Source: Bacteroidales bacterium UBA3143
Lineage (GTDB): Bacteria; Bacteroidota; Bacteroidia; Bacteroidales; Dysgonomonadaceae
Length of the DNA stretch: 63,865 bases
Reading direction: 5' to 3'
Assembly (NCBI GenBank): GCA_002364735.1
Contig: DEZB01000011.1
Coordinates: 1-63,865, forward strand
In this document: one piece after another, positions 25,260-34,721 of the stretch
Numbering within the stretch: the first letter of the stretch is position 1
How the letters are laid out: every line of letters begins with the position of its first letter
The notes under the pieces: model-generated
What the model was told of the DNA's origin: nothing
Database searches by the model: none
Seen by the model: the letters and a program-made list of their open reading frames with translations, nothing else
Translations under genes and position numbers: made by a program

Positions 25260-27098
25260 TTAACCGTTTGGGTAGAGTTTTTTAATCAAATCATGACGAT
25301 TCATTTTTTTGAGCGCATCTATGATTGGTTTTTTTGCAGCACGTTCATACCAGAAGAAGAATTGACGCTGACCCTTTTTATCATTAGTAGTTTTAGCTGT
25401 ATACACTTTCTTCAGAGTGTAGGGATGGTAGCCAGTATAGTATATTTCGGTAGCCAACGTCATGGGCGAAGGAGTGAAATCTTGCACTTGCTCTAATTTG
25501 AAATCCAAGTCTTTTGTAATTGCAGCCAATTCGGCCATGTCTGCCTCCGTACATCCAGGATGTGATGAGATGAAGTAAGGGATGAGCTGTTGCTTCATTC
25601 CATGTTTTTTGTTGAGCCTTTCAAAAGTGTTTTTAAAAATGTGGAAATCTTTAAACGATGGCTTTCGCATCATATATAGAGTTTCATCTGATGTGTGCTC
25701 GGGTGCCACTTTTAGTCTGCCCGAAACGTGATTAAGAATCAGTTCTTCGGTGTAATCTTTAGCAGCTTTGTTTGTGATGGCATCTTTGCTTTTGTGCAAA
25801 AGCATGTCGTAGCGCACTCCGCTACCCACAAATGATTTTTTTACTCCCTTTATTGCATCCACCGCCTTGTAAATGTCAATCAAGGCAGTGTGATCGGTGT
25901 CTAAGTTAGGACAAACAGCAGGATGGATGCACGATGGACGTTTGCACTTTTCGCACATCGCAATCTTTTTACCCTGCATCTTATACATGTTAGCCGAGGG
26001 ACCACCCAAGTCGCTAATATAACCTTTGAAGTCGGGCATCTTAACCACATTGCGGACTTCTTTCAATATAGACTCTTTCGATCTTGAAGCTATAAACTTG
26101 CCCTGATGAGCAGAAATGGTGCAGAACGCACATCCACCAAAGCAGCCTCTATGCAAGTTTACGGAGAATTTAATCATCTCGTAAGCCGGTATCGTTTTGT
26201 TTTTATATTTTGGGTGGGGCAGCCGGGTGTAAGGCAAATCAAACGAATCATCTATTTCGGGCTCGGTCATGGGCAGGTAGGGAGGGTTCACAACGAGCGT
26301 TTCGCTGTCCACATCTTGCAGAATACGTGCTGCATGCATTCGGTTTGATTGCTCTTCCACAATGCGGAAGTTTTTAGCCTGCTTCAATTTATCTTTCAAA
26401 CATTCCTCATGCGAAAACAGTCTTTCTTCTTCTTTGAAAGGATTGTTGGGCACTTGTTCCTTTTTTGTCAAAAACGCAGTTTGAGGTATGTCATGCAACT
26501 GTTCAATTTTTCTACCTTGGCGTAGTTCGCTTACTAATCTAAGTAGCGGTTTTTCGCCCATCCCATAGATTAACAAATCGGCTTTGCTGTCACAGAGGAT
26601 GCTTTTGTGTAGTTTATCATCCCAATAGTCGTAGTGGGTCACGCGGCGAAGTGATGCCTCAATACCTCCCAGCACAACAGGTACATCAGGATAAAGCTCC
26701 TTTAAGATATTGCTATATACAATGGTAGTTCTATCGGGTCGCATGTCTGCTCTTCCATCGGGGGTGTAAGCGTCGTTTGATCGCAATCGTTTATTGGCAG
26801 TGTAGTGATTAATCATAGAGTCCATGGCGCCAGCCGATACGCTGAAGAAATAGCGCGGCTTGCCCAGCTTTTTAAAATCTCGTAAATCGTCGCGCCAGTT
26901 GGGTTGTGGCACAATTGCTATTCGCAGTCCATCACGTTCCAACAGTCTGCCAATTACCGCAGCGCCAAATGAGGGATGATCTATGTAGGCATCTCCCGTG
27001 AAAAAGATTACATCCACATAGTCCCATCCACGAAGCTGCATTTCTTTCTTCGTTGTGGGTAACCAATCTGTAAGTTTTAATGTGTCGTAATCTATCAT
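25260..27098 (-). CDS. ygiQ: YgiQ-type radical SAM protein (UPF0313)
   Basis: 612-residue radical SAM protein. The N-terminal part (about 1-290, WLPTTKKEMQLRGWDYVDVIFFTGDAYIDHPSFG) is the UPF0313 domain. The [4Fe-4S] SAM cluster is in RGCFGGCAFC (about residues 320-330), and the C-terminal part is the DUF3362-type extension. The family is widespread, but its reaction is unknown to me. The start agrees with the conserved N-terminal block. It lies between sulP (upstream) and the NigD-like gene. Confidence 0.9.
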   Translation of the reverse strand: MIDYDTLKLTDWLPTTKKEMQLRGWDYVDVIFFTGDAYIDHPSFGAAVIGRLLERDGLRIAIVPQPNWRDDLRDFKKLGKPRYFFSVSAGAMDSMINHYTANKRLRSNDAYTPDGRADMRPDRTTIVYSNILKELYPDVPVVLGGIEASLRRVTHYDYWDDKLHKSILCDSKADLLIYGMGEKPLLRLVSELRQGRKIEQLHDIPQTAFLTKKEQVPNNPFKEEERLFSHEECLKDKLKQAKNFRIVEEQSNRMHAARILQDVDSETLVVNPPYLPMTEPEIDDSFDLPYTRLPHPKYKNKTIPAYEMIKFSVNLHRGCFGGCAFCTISAHQGKFIASRSKESILKEVRNVVKMPDFKGYISDLGGPSANMYKMQGKKIAMCEKCKRPSCIHPAVCPNLDTDHTALIDIYKAVDAIKGVKKSFVGSGVRYDMLLHKSKDAITNKAAKDYTEELILNHVSGRLKVAPEHTSDETLYMMRKPSFKDFHIFKNTFERLNKKHGMKQQLIPYFISSHPGCTEADMAELAAITKDLDFKLEQVQDFTPSPMTLATEIYYTGYHPYTLKKVYTAKTTNDKKGQRQFFFWYERAAKKPIIDALKKMNRHDLIKKLYPNG

Positions 27099-27145
27099 TT
27101 CTCAAAAGTTTTGTTTGCTGTATTTTCTGCTTCGTAAAAAGTAAG

Positions 27146-28876
27146 TTATAAGCTTTTTAGTTTTCTTTTTTTATTCTCTATCATCTCTTCATTCACTATT
27201 ACAGCACGCTTCACTGCTAAGTGAATATTTGCACAGATATTTTCCTCGCCAACCAACTGAAGGATGTTTGATTTCTGCAACTTGTCGCATATATCAGGTC
27301 GCACCCCCGAGAGTATAATCTGTATCTTCTCTTTTTTATTGCTTTTGCAAAGTGTTTCTAAATTGTTCAATCCAGTTGAGTCAATAAAAGGAACCTTTCT
27401 CATGCGAATGATTCTAACATTGGGATCATCGCCAATTTCGCGCATTTTTTCATCAAATTTATTGGCTACACCAAAGAAGAATGGTCCGTCAATTTCGTAT
27501 ACTTCTATACCTCTTGGTAAATATAATACTTCGTCTTCTAAGTTGCCCGAATGTGACTCAATTTCTTTCGATAAATCGAGTTGATCAGTAGTTAAAGATA
27601 CATTGGTAGTTTCATTCATGCGTTTGATAAATGAGAATACGGCTAATAGCAATCCTACTTGTATGGCTATGGTCAAATCAAACACTACGGTAAGGCCAAA
27701 GGTGGTGAGCAATACTGCTAAGGTTGCTTTGGACTGTTTTGATAGTGAACGGAATGTGCGCCATTCGCTCATATTATAGGCTACAATGACCAAAACTCCT
27801 GCCAAACAAGCCATGGGAATATGCTTGGTTAAACCTCCTAAGAAAAGCAATATGAGCAACAACACTACTGAATGAATAATTCCTGCAATGGGTGTGCGTC
27901 CTCCATTATTAATGTTAGTCATTGTTCGTGCTATAGCTCCCGTAGCTGGTATTCCACCAAAGAAGGGGACAATAATGTTTGCCACACCCTGCGCAACTAA
28001 TTCCATGTTCGAATTGTGCTTTTTGCCAATCACACCGTCGGCTACAGCCGCAGAGAGCAGTGACTCTATTGCGCCTAATATAGCAATGGTAAATGCCGAT
28101 GGGAAGAGCATCCTCACCGATGCCAGATTAATGCCTATCGATTGCACTTCGGGCAAGGAGCTATTTATTGAGAATCTATCTCCAATGGTTTCTATGCCCA
28201 CAATACCTCCAAATTCTCTTAATAAATAGACCACTACAGTCATTACGATGATAGCTATCAACGAGCCAGGCACTTTCTTCCAAATCTTCGGCGTGACTAC
28301 AATTATTACTACACTGAGAACACCAACTATCGTTGCCCAGAGGTTTACGCTTGAAAAGTTTTGGAAGTAAACAGCCCATTTTTCAAAGAAACCACCTGGC
28401 AGCTTGGGTGTGGTCAAACCAAAGAAATCTTTTATCTGTGTGGAAAAGATAGTGAGCGCAATACCACTGGTGAAACCTACAACAATTGGGTAAGGAATAA
28501 ACTTAATGACAGTGCCCAGCTTCAACACACCCATAAGAACGAGCATTATACCTGCAAGCACGGTAGCGAGCGCCAGCCCTTGCACACCAAATTGCTCTAC
28601 AATGCCATAAACAATGACAATGAATGCACCCGTGGGACCACCAATTTGCACCGAGCTGCCTCCGAAAGCGGAGATAATGAACCCTGCAATGATTGCTGTG
28701 TAGATGCCCTTCTCTGGAGAAACGCCACTTGCAATACCAAATGCAATGGCAAGGGGCAAGGCAACTATACCTACAATGATACCCGCCATCAAATCAGCCA
28801 TAAACTTCTCTTTCGTGTATGTCTTTAACGAGTCGATCAGTTTTGGTTGAAACTCACTAATGAAATTAAGCTTCAT
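27146..28876 (-). CDS. SulP-family anion transporter
   Basis: 576-residue inner membrane transporter. Residues about 25-430 contain 10-14 hydrophobic segments with the family signatures GIVALPLAIAFGIASG, FGGSSVQIGGPTGAF and an SLLSAAVADG region. A C-terminal STAS domain (about 445-560) includes the FIDSTGLNNL loop with the conserved Ser/Thr. SulP proteins carry sulfate, bicarbonate or dicarboxylates; which one is not decided by sequence. It lies 47 bases upstream of ygiQ on the same strand. Its upstream spacer carries the 42-base repeat array. Confidence 0.92.
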   Translation of the reverse strand: MKLNFISEFQPKLIDSLKTYTKEKFMADLMAGIIVGIVALPLAIAFGIASGVSPEKGIYTAIIAGFIISAFGGSSVQIGGPTGAFIVIVYGIVEQFGVQGLALATVLAGIMLVLMGVLKLGTVIKFIPYPIVVGFTSGIALTIFSTQIKDFFGLTTPKLPGGFFEKWAVYFQNFSSVNLWATIVGVLSVVIIVVTPKIWKKVPGSLIAIIVMTVVVYLLREFGGIVGIETIGDRFSINSSLPEVQSIGINLASVRMLFPSAFTIAILGAIESLLSAAVADGVIGKKHNSNMELVAQGVANIIVPFFGGIPATGAIARTMTNINNGGRTPIAGIIHSVVLLLILLFLGGLTKHIPMACLAGVLVIVAYNMSEWRTFRSLSKQSKATLAVLLTTFGLTVVFDLTIAIQVGLLLAVFSFIKRMNETTNVSLTTDQLDLSKEIESHSGNLEDEVLYLPRGIEVYEIDGPFFFGVANKFDEKMREIGDDPNVRIIRMRKVPFIDSTGLNNLETLCKSNKKEKIQIILSGVRPDICDKLQKSNILQLVGEENICANIHLAVKRAVIVNEEMIENKKRKLKSL

Positions 28877-29130
28877 GATTACCTAAATAATTTTTGCTTG
28901 CAAATTTAATGATAAAATGTGACTAACACGAAAATAATTGCTGTTGTGAATGTTTGGAGCGGCTTTATAATGAATTTTATAGAGAGGTGCAAGCTGTGTG
29001 AATGCACATTGTCGTCGATTTCCACTGGTTGCATTGCGCAACAAAAGCAAAATGCTTCATTTAGGAGTGTTTCTTGATCATTTTGTTGCATATTTGCGAC
29101 AAATAGTGGTGGTTGAGCATCAAAACTATC

Positions 29131-29376
29131 CTTCGCAGCGTTGTTTTGTAGTGTTTTGAAATGAGAACATAGCTTCGCAACGTTGTTTTACACTATTCCT
29201 AAATAGGGACAACCCTTCGCAACGTTGTTTTGGTCTATTCCTAAATCGGAACGACCCTTCGCAACGTTGTTTCGTTATGTTCCGAAATCGGAACTATGCT
29301 TCGCAGCGTTGTTTTGCCTTGTTCCGAAATCGGAACGGTGTGTTGCAACGATGTTTTGCATATTTCCTCTCAAACA
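29131..29376. repeat. 42-base tandem repeat array, six copies
   Basis: Copies begin at 29131, 29173, 29215, 29257, 29299 and 29341, exactly 42 bases apart. The conserved core is cttcgcaacgttgttttg, followed by about five variable bases, ttccnaaatcggaac and four variable bases. Each unit contains two self-complementary words, CAACGTTG and TTCCGAAATCGGAA (best in copies 4 and 5). The first and last copies are the most diverged. It is not a CRISPR: the whole unit is repeated, there is no fixed repeat with unrelated spacers, and no cas gene is near. Confidence 0.85.
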
Positions 29377-29417
29377 ATGGGGGTAAATGGACCAGATGTG
29401 ACAGTATGTTACGCAAA

Positions 29418-29443
29418 AGAGACGCTCATTGGTGGGCGTCTCT
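29418..29443 (-). terminator. Hairpin terminator of the DUF4294 gene
   Basis: A perfect eight-base stem, AGAGACGC (29418-29425) with GCGTCTCT (29436-29443), is followed on the minus strand by TTTTGCG. It lies 45 bases beyond the stop codon. The arms match those of the palindrome at 361-383. Confidence 0.6.
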
Positions 29444-29487
29444 GTAATTCTTTCTTCAAACGATCCTGAAATCTCAAACTTAAGCAG

Positions 29488-30126
29488 CTATATGGCTCCC
29501 TGTTCCACCAAAACAGCTACACGTTCCACCATTCGATCCTCATCATAGGGGTTATATCTTTTCTTAAGGCTATTGCCAAAAATACCCGCAAACACATTGT
29601 ATGAAAAAGCCTTGAATGTACCCATAAATGATTCCACTATATGATAGGAAGACGAATTTGTTTCTCTATCAATCAATTTCATCAACAACTGCCCTTGCGC
29701 CTTGGTCAGTTTTTTCATTTTTGGTGTGTAAAGCTCTTTCAAGTGTTTCTCCATTTTCTCCAAATGTTGCTGTTTAGCTTTGTGGTCGGGCAATGTTTCC
29801 ATGTATTCATATGTCTCTATGATAATACTGGCAACTTCTTTGGCATAAGGTAGGGTTCTTTTCACATCGCGTACCAATCGGTTATACTGAATCACTTCAT
29901 GAGCCGTTCTATGTCTGATGGGCGAGTATTTAATAAAATCTTTGAGATACATACACGCAACCGTGTCACTCCCAATTACTACAGCAGTGTAGACATTGGG
30001 AATTAAATATATAGTGGATTTTGATGTCTTTTCTTCCTTCTTTGAAGAACCCTCCGTTTGAGCGGAGCTAATTCTCACAAAGAATAATAATAAGAAAACG
30101 AACCAATATTTCATATTAGTAATCAT
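29488..30126 (-). CDS. DUF4294 domain protein
   Basis: 212 residues with a signal peptide (..VRISSAQ, about 1-23) and a Lys/Glu/Ser linker. The rest fits the Bacteroidota-specific DUF4294 family: DTVACMYLKDFI, YNRLVRDVKRTLPYAKEVASIIIETYEYMETLP, KQQHLEKMEKHLKELYTPKMKKLTKAQGQLLMKLIDRET and a basic C-terminus with DRMVERVAVLVEQG. It is probably periplasmic or envelope-associated; its function is unknown. ATG codons at 30126 and 30114 are both possible starts; the second gives a tighter signal peptide. It is a single gene with its own hairpin terminator. Confidence 0.8.
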   Translation of the reverse strand: MITNMKYWFVFLLLFFVRISSAQTEGSSKKEEKTSKSTIYLIPNVYTAVVIGSDTVACMYLKDFIKYSPIRHRTAHEVIQYNRLVRDVKRTLPYAKEVASIIIETYEYMETLPDHKAKQQHLEKMEKHLKELYTPKMKKLTKAQGQLLMKLIDRETNSSSYHIVESFMGTFKAFSYNVFAGIFGNSLKKRYNPYDEDRMVERVAVLVEQGAI

Positions 30127-30251
30127 AGATTTTAGTGAGACAAAGATAATGGGTACTTTTGTTGGATGATACTATTGCACGTTAAGTCTCGTTAATAACC
30201 TAATTGCTTTACACATTGTTAAGTAAACCATGAAAAAGCAGGGGTTTATGG

Positions 30252-30283
30252 TTTCAATACTTGAAAAAATAAATGTACCTTTG
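30252..30283 (+). promoter_or_regulatory. Promoter of the acyl-CoA synthetase gene
   Basis: TTTC (30252-30255), a 20-base spacer and TACCTTTG (30276-30283): a full -7 match and a -33 one base off. The chosen ATG is 79 bases downstream. Confidence 0.65.
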
Positions 30284-30361
30284 GGTTTTTTAAACCTCAA
30301 TATTACCTCAATATAAACTTATATATTGTGGATAACAACTTCATATAAAACATTAACAGAT

Positions 30362-32173
30362 ATGGCATATTTTCACTTAGGAGAACTAATTCATCGCAGA
30401 GCAGAGGAATATGGTAGTAAAACGGCTATCAAATACCAAGTAAAAACCTCTCGTAAAAAATGGAAAGACCTTTCGTGGAAAGCCTTTTCGGAAAGAGTGT
30501 TGAAATTAGCTCACGCCATGGCTGAAATAGGGGTGGAACCAGGAGATAAAATAGGGATATATTCGGAAAATATGGCGGAATATCTTATCACAGATTTTGG
30601 AGCCTTTGCAAACAGAGCGGTTATGGTGCCAATGTATGCCACAGCTTCTATCTCGCAAGTAGAATATATTGTGAACGATGCACACACGAAAGTAATCTTC
30701 GTTGGCGAACAGTATCAATACAACCAAGCCTATAAGGTGCAGTCCGAAAGTAAAGTATTGAATCAACTAATTATATTTGACAACAATGTAGTTCTTAATC
30801 GCGATGACAAGACATCTATGTACTTTAGCGACTTTCTTACAACAGGTCAAAATGAACAAGCCCACGCATTAGTGAATGTCCGCTTGAAGCAACTTAAGGA
30901 GACTGACTTGGCCACCATTATCTACACATCGGGAACTACGGGGGTTCCCAAAGGAGTAATGTTGCTACATAGCAGCTACAACCAAGCTTTCAGGATACAC
31001 GATATGCGACTAACCACCCTTTCATCAAAAGACATCTCGATGTGTTTTTTGCCCCTCACTCACATATTCGAAAAAACCTGGACTTACTACTGCCTTCACA
31101 AAGGCATGACCATTGCCGTAAACAAAGACCCACGCCAAATACAAGAAACCATTAAACAAATACGTCCTACTCTTATGAGTAGCGTTCCGCGCTTTTGGGA
31201 GAAAGTATATGCTGGAGTGAATGACAAGATTAGCTCCTCTAAAGGGTTAATGAAAAAAATATATGCACACTCCATCGAAACTGGACGAAGGTATAATTTA
31301 GACTACCGAAATGAAGGCATCAAACCCCCTCAATGGTTATCAATAAAGTTTAAATTTTATCAAGCAACCGTTTTCTATTTACTTAAATACATTGTTGGCA
31401 TTAACAAAGGCAATGTTTTTCCATGCGCTGGTGCTCCTTTGTCAGACAAAATAAATATCTTCTTGCAGTCTGTTGATATACCTATTATATATGGCTACGG
31501 ACTAACAGAAACTACAGCTACAGTGACGTGCTTTCCTCTCATTGGTTTTAAGATAGGCACCGTGGGCACAGTAATGCCTGAAGTGGATGTAAAAATTGGA
31601 GACAACAACGAGATTCTCGTAAAAGGACTTACTGTAATGGATGGCTATTACAACAAACCCGATGAGACGGCTGCTGTGTTCACCTCCGATGGTTATTTCC
31701 GCACTGGCGATGCTGGCTATCTCACAGAGAATGGAGAACTGGTGCTCACCGAACGTATCAAAGATTTATACAAAACATCCAACGGTAAATACATCGCTCC
31801 GCAAATGATTGAAACCCTTTTGTCTGAAGATATCTACATTGATATGGTGGCGGTTATTGGTGACGAACGAAAGTTTGTAAGCGCCCTAATTGTACCCAAC
31901 TATGAAGCCTTGAAGGAATATGCCAAAGAGCACTCAATTGGCTATGCATCTATTGAGGACTTAGTTGCTCATAAAGACATTCAAGACTTTATGTATGAGA
32001 GAATCGAACTTAAGCAAGTGGATTTTACCTCTTTCGAAAAAATTAAAAATTTCACCCTCCTACCCGAGCCCTTTTCTATTGAAACAGACGAACTTACCAA
32101 TACGCTAAAGCTGAAACGAAAAGTTATTTTAGAAAAGTATGGCGTGGAGATTGAGAGAATGTATACCCTGTAG
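30362..32173 (+). CDS. Long-chain fatty acid-CoA ligase (AMP-forming)
   Basis: 603-residue ANL-superfamily enzyme that activates fatty acids to acyl-CoA via acyl-AMP. The ATP-binding motif TIIYTSGTTGVPKGVML, the GYGLTETTATVT adenylate motif, the YFRTGDAGYL motif and KDLYKTSNGKYIAP hinge are present. The overall plan is that of the membrane-associated long-chain (FadD15-like) synthetases of Bacteroidota. The frame opens at GTG 30326, but ATG 30362 (MAYFHLGELIHRRAEEYG) matches the family's beginning. Confidence 0.92.
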   Translation: MAYFHLGELIHRRAEEYGSKTAIKYQVKTSRKKWKDLSWKAFSERVLKLAHAMAEIGVEPGDKIGIYSENMAEYLITDFGAFANRAVMVPMYATASISQVEYIVNDAHTKVIFVGEQYQYNQAYKVQSESKVLNQLIIFDNNVVLNRDDKTSMYFSDFLTTGQNEQAHALVNVRLKQLKETDLATIIYTSGTTGVPKGVMLLHSSYNQAFRIHDMRLTTLSSKDISMCFLPLTHIFEKTWTYYCLHKGMTIAVNKDPRQIQETIKQIRPTLMSSVPRFWEKVYAGVNDKISSSKGLMKKIYAHSIETGRRYNLDYRNEGIKPPQWLSIKFKFYQATVFYLLKYIVGINKGNVFPCAGAPLSDKINIFLQSVDIPIIYGYGLTETTATVTCFPLIGFKIGTVGTVMPEVDVKIGDNNEILVKGLTVMDGYYNKPDETAAVFTSDGYFRTGDAGYLTENGELVLTERIKDLYKTSNGKYIAPQMIETLLSEDIYIDMVAVIGDERKFVSALIVPNYEALKEYAKEHSIGYASIEDLVAHKDIQDFMYERIELKQVDFTSFEKIKNFTLLPEPFSIETDELTNTLKLKRKVILEKYGVEIERMYTL

Positions 32174-32214
32174 TGAAATGATGAATTTTCGATCCACAAT
32201 AACACAATAATTTG

Positions 32215-32245
32215 TTTGCACTATTCACACAAATAAATAACTTTG
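32215..32245 (+). promoter_or_regulatory. Promoter of the 32.3 kb outer membrane protein
   Basis: TTTG (32215-32218), a 19-base spacer and TAACTTTG (32238-32245) form a full-consensus promoter 24 bases before the ATG. Confidence 0.8.
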
Positions 32246-32269
32246 TTGGGCAACTAATAACTTCAGATT

Positions 32270-32890
32270 ATGAATAAAGTTTCTATTTTATCAATCCTCA
32301 TCTTCATCACTACTTCAACATCGATAGTAGTGGCACAAGAACACAAAACGTTTGTAGAACGTCTTTCTTTTGAAGCGGGTGCTGGTTACCTTGTTCCTCT
32401 CTCGGAAATAGAAGGATTATCTTCATCGGACTTTTCAGGTTTCCGCAATTTTCATGTGGCTGCCAATTATGAGCTAACAGATTTGTGGGGCTTGCGCTTT
32501 AGCTATGCCAATAACAGCTTTCAAGACAAAAATGATAGTTCGATGGGGCTTACACTCCATAAATTTATGCTTGAAGGCACTTTGAATGTTATTGAATGGA
32601 TTGAAATGCAGCGCAACCCCTTTGAGGTGATTATTCATGGTGGAGCTGGAATGTCTTTGGGTAAAAGTAAACAATCTTCGGGCAGCGATAAAATGGGCAC
32701 GCTACAAATTGGTGTTATGCCGCTTTATCGCATCACCGATAAAGTAAGCATTCATCTAAATGCAGAATATGTTGCCAATCTTAAGCAAAACTATGGTTTC
32801 GATGGCAAGCAGTTCTATTCAGATGGCAGTCATGGAACAGGAGAGTATTTCGTGATGAATTTTGGATTAGGACTTACGTTTGGATTTTAA
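32270..32890 (+). CDS. Outer membrane beta-barrel protein
   Basis: 206 residues with a signal peptide (about 1-23, ..TSIVVAQ). The mature part has an OmpA-barrel-like strand pattern (SFEAGAGYLVPLS, FHVAANYELTDLWGLRFSYANNSF, VIIHGGAGMSLG, IQLGVMPLYRITDKVSIHLNAEYVANLKQNYGFD) and ends in an aromatic barrel strand (FVMNFGLGLTFGF). There is no OmpA peptidoglycan domain. Its role is unknown. It has its own full-consensus promoter. Confidence 0.8.
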   Translation: MNKVSILSILIFITTSTSIVVAQEHKTFVERLSFEAGAGYLVPLSEIEGLSSSDFSGFRNFHVAANYELTDLWGLRFSYANNSFQDKNDSSMGLTLHKFMLEGTLNVIEWIEMQRNPFEVIIHGGAGMSLGKSKQSSGSDKMGTLQIGVMPLYRITDKVSIHLNAEYVANLKQNYGFDGKQFYSDGSHGTGEYFVMNFGLGLTFGF

Positions 32891-33014
32891 AAAGTTAGCA
32901 CGAATAGTTTACTATCTACACTTGTTTTACATTGTTTCATCCAAATTACTCTTTTTTTAAACATATCGTTCATTTATCTGTTAAGCATATTAAAAGTATA
33001 AAATCACATAATTT

Positions 33015-33896
33015 ATGAAAGGTATTGTTTTAGCAGGTGGCTCGGGAACACGTTTATACCCTATTACTAAAGGCATATCCAAGCAATTGTTGCCTATTTA
33101 TGATAAACCCATGGTTTACTATCCTATTTCAACGCTGATGTTGGCTGGGATTCGCGAAATTTTAATTATTTCTACACCCGAAGATCTCCCTGGTTTTAAA
33201 CGTCTATTGGGCGATGGCTCCGATTATGGTGTGCACTTCGAATATGCAGAACAACCCAGCCCCGATGGTTTGGCACAAGCCTTTATCATTGGCGAAGACT
33301 TTTTGGGCGACGACTCATCTTGTCTGGTATTGGGCGATAATATATTTTATGGTGAAGGTTTTACAGGTCGATTATTGGCAGCGGTGTCAACTGTAGAAAA
33401 GGAGAATAAAGCAACTGTATTTGGATACTATGTGAACGACCCTCAACGTTATGGAGTGGCTGAGTTTGACTCTCAGGGCAATGTAATTAGTTTGGAAGAA
33501 AAACCTAAAAATCCGAAGTCGAATCATGCCGTCATAGGTCTCTATTTTTACCCCAACAGTGTAGTTGAAATAGCCAAAAATGTGAAACCTTCTGTGCGTG
33601 GTGAATTGGAAATAACAAGCGTCAATCAAGATTATTTGAGTCAAGGCAAGCTTAAAGTACAACTTCTGGGCCGGGGTTTTGCGTGGTTAGATACGGGAAC
33701 ACATAACTCACTTTCTGATGCTTCAGCATTTGTAGAAGTAATAGAGAAACGTCAAGGACTCAAGGTGGCTTGTTTAGAAGAAATTGCTTGGCAACAAGGA
33801 TGGATTTCAAATGCGCAACTAAAAGATATTGCCACCGCAATGAATAACAATCAGTATGGTGAATATTTATTGTCTCTGTTAAAAGAAGATCGGTGA
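33015..33896 (+). CDS. rfbA: Glucose-1-phosphate thymidylyltransferase
   Basis: 293-residue RmlA that makes dTDP-glucose from glucose-1-phosphate and dTTP. The nucleotide-binding GGSGTRLYPITKGISKQLLP (about 8-27), the PSPDGLAQAF active-site segment and VLGDNIFYG are intact, and the length is typical. It is followed on the same strand by rfbC and rfbB, so it supplies dTDP-sugars for surface glycans. No rfbD is present in the window. Confidence 0.96.
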   Translation: MKGIVLAGGSGTRLYPITKGISKQLLPIYDKPMVYYPISTLMLAGIREILIISTPEDLPGFKRLLGDGSDYGVHFEYAEQPSPDGLAQAFIIGEDFLGDDSSCLVLGDNIFYGEGFTGRLLAAVSTVEKENKATVFGYYVNDPQRYGVAEFDSQGNVISLEEKPKNPKSNHAVIGLYFYPNSVVEIAKNVKPSVRGELEITSVNQDYLSQGKLKVQLLGRGFAWLDTGTHNSLSDASAFVEVIEKRQGLKVACLEEIAWQQGWISNAQLKDIATAMNNNQYGEYLLSLLKEDR

Positions 33897-34019
33897 GAGA
33901 ATGGAAAATGCAAAAATAAAACAATTAAATAGACGTAGAGGTAGCTCATCTACTTTAAAGAAAAGGGCAATTATCAAGCAATTTATGATTAAACAATAGA
34001 CTATTCATTTAATAAAGAT

Positions 34020-34562
34020 ATGAACTTTATAAAAACCGAAATTGAAGGTGTCGTTATAATTAAGCCCAAAGTATTTGTAGATGATAGAGGATATTTCTTT
34101 GAATCTTTTTCTCAACAAAAGTTTTCTAACGGTGTGAACGAAATCGATTTTGTTCAGGACAACGAGTCTCAATCAATGTATGGCGTGTTGCGCGGTCTTC
34201 ATTATCAAAAACCCCCTTTTGCTCAGTCCAAATTGGTTCGAGTGGTCAAAGGATGCATCTTGGATGTAGCAGTGGATATACGTAAAGAATCACCCACTTT
34301 TGGCAAATATATATCAATTGAGTTGTCCGAACAGAATAAAACGCAACTATTCATTCCAAAAGGATTTGCTCATGGATTTGCTGTATTGACTAACAATACT
34401 ATTGTGCAGTACAAATGTGATGACTATTATCACCCCGAGTCTGAGGGAGCAATTGTGTGGAACGATCCTCAAATAAATATTGATTGGAAACTGCCTTATT
34501 CGGATATTATTTTATCGGATAAAGATAAGAATAGTCCTCTGCTAAAAGAGATAATAACATAG
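34020..34562 (+). CDS. rfbC: dTDP-4-dehydrorhamnose 3,5-epimerase
   Basis: 180-residue cupin epimerase. Family blocks are GYFFESFSQQKF, the catalytic GVLRGLHYQKPPFAQSKLVRV (His base), DVAVDIRKESPTFGKY and FIPKGFAHGFAVL. It acts after RfbB in the dTDP-rhamnose route. It is 123 bases from rfbA and 159 bases from rfbB, rather loose spacing for one operon. Confidence 0.95.
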   Translation: MNFIKTEIEGVVIIKPKVFVDDRGYFFESFSQQKFSNGVNEIDFVQDNESQSMYGVLRGLHYQKPPFAQSKLVRVVKGCILDVAVDIRKESPTFGKYISIELSEQNKTQLFIPKGFAHGFAVLTNNTIVQYKCDDYYHPESEGAIVWNDPQINIDWKLPYSDIILSDKDKNSPLLKEIIT

Positions 34563-34721
34563 TAGGTGGATAAAAAGGTGAAACTGCATGACATAATAAC
34601 ACAACTTTATAAGCATTCACTCTTCATATAAGTATGATACCCATTAATTTGGTATTACTATCAATAAACAAACTTATTAAACTAAGTTTATTAATTACAT
34701 CTATATAAATACACGAGTATT

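Larger units (their letters stand above)
28877..29487. other. 611-base intergenic region with 42-base array
   Basis: Upstream of sulP. From the sulP end it holds a minus-strand TAAATTTG box (28901-28908), about 200 bases without clear signal, the 42-base tandem array (29131-29376) and an AGAGACGC hairpin (29418-29443). No open reading frame with coding character is present. Confidence 0.6.

Noticed and set aside
29131..29376. CRISPR array
   Set aside because: The whole 42-base unit is repeated, with only 4-5-base variable linkers. There are no unrelated spacers of about 30 bases and no cas genes.
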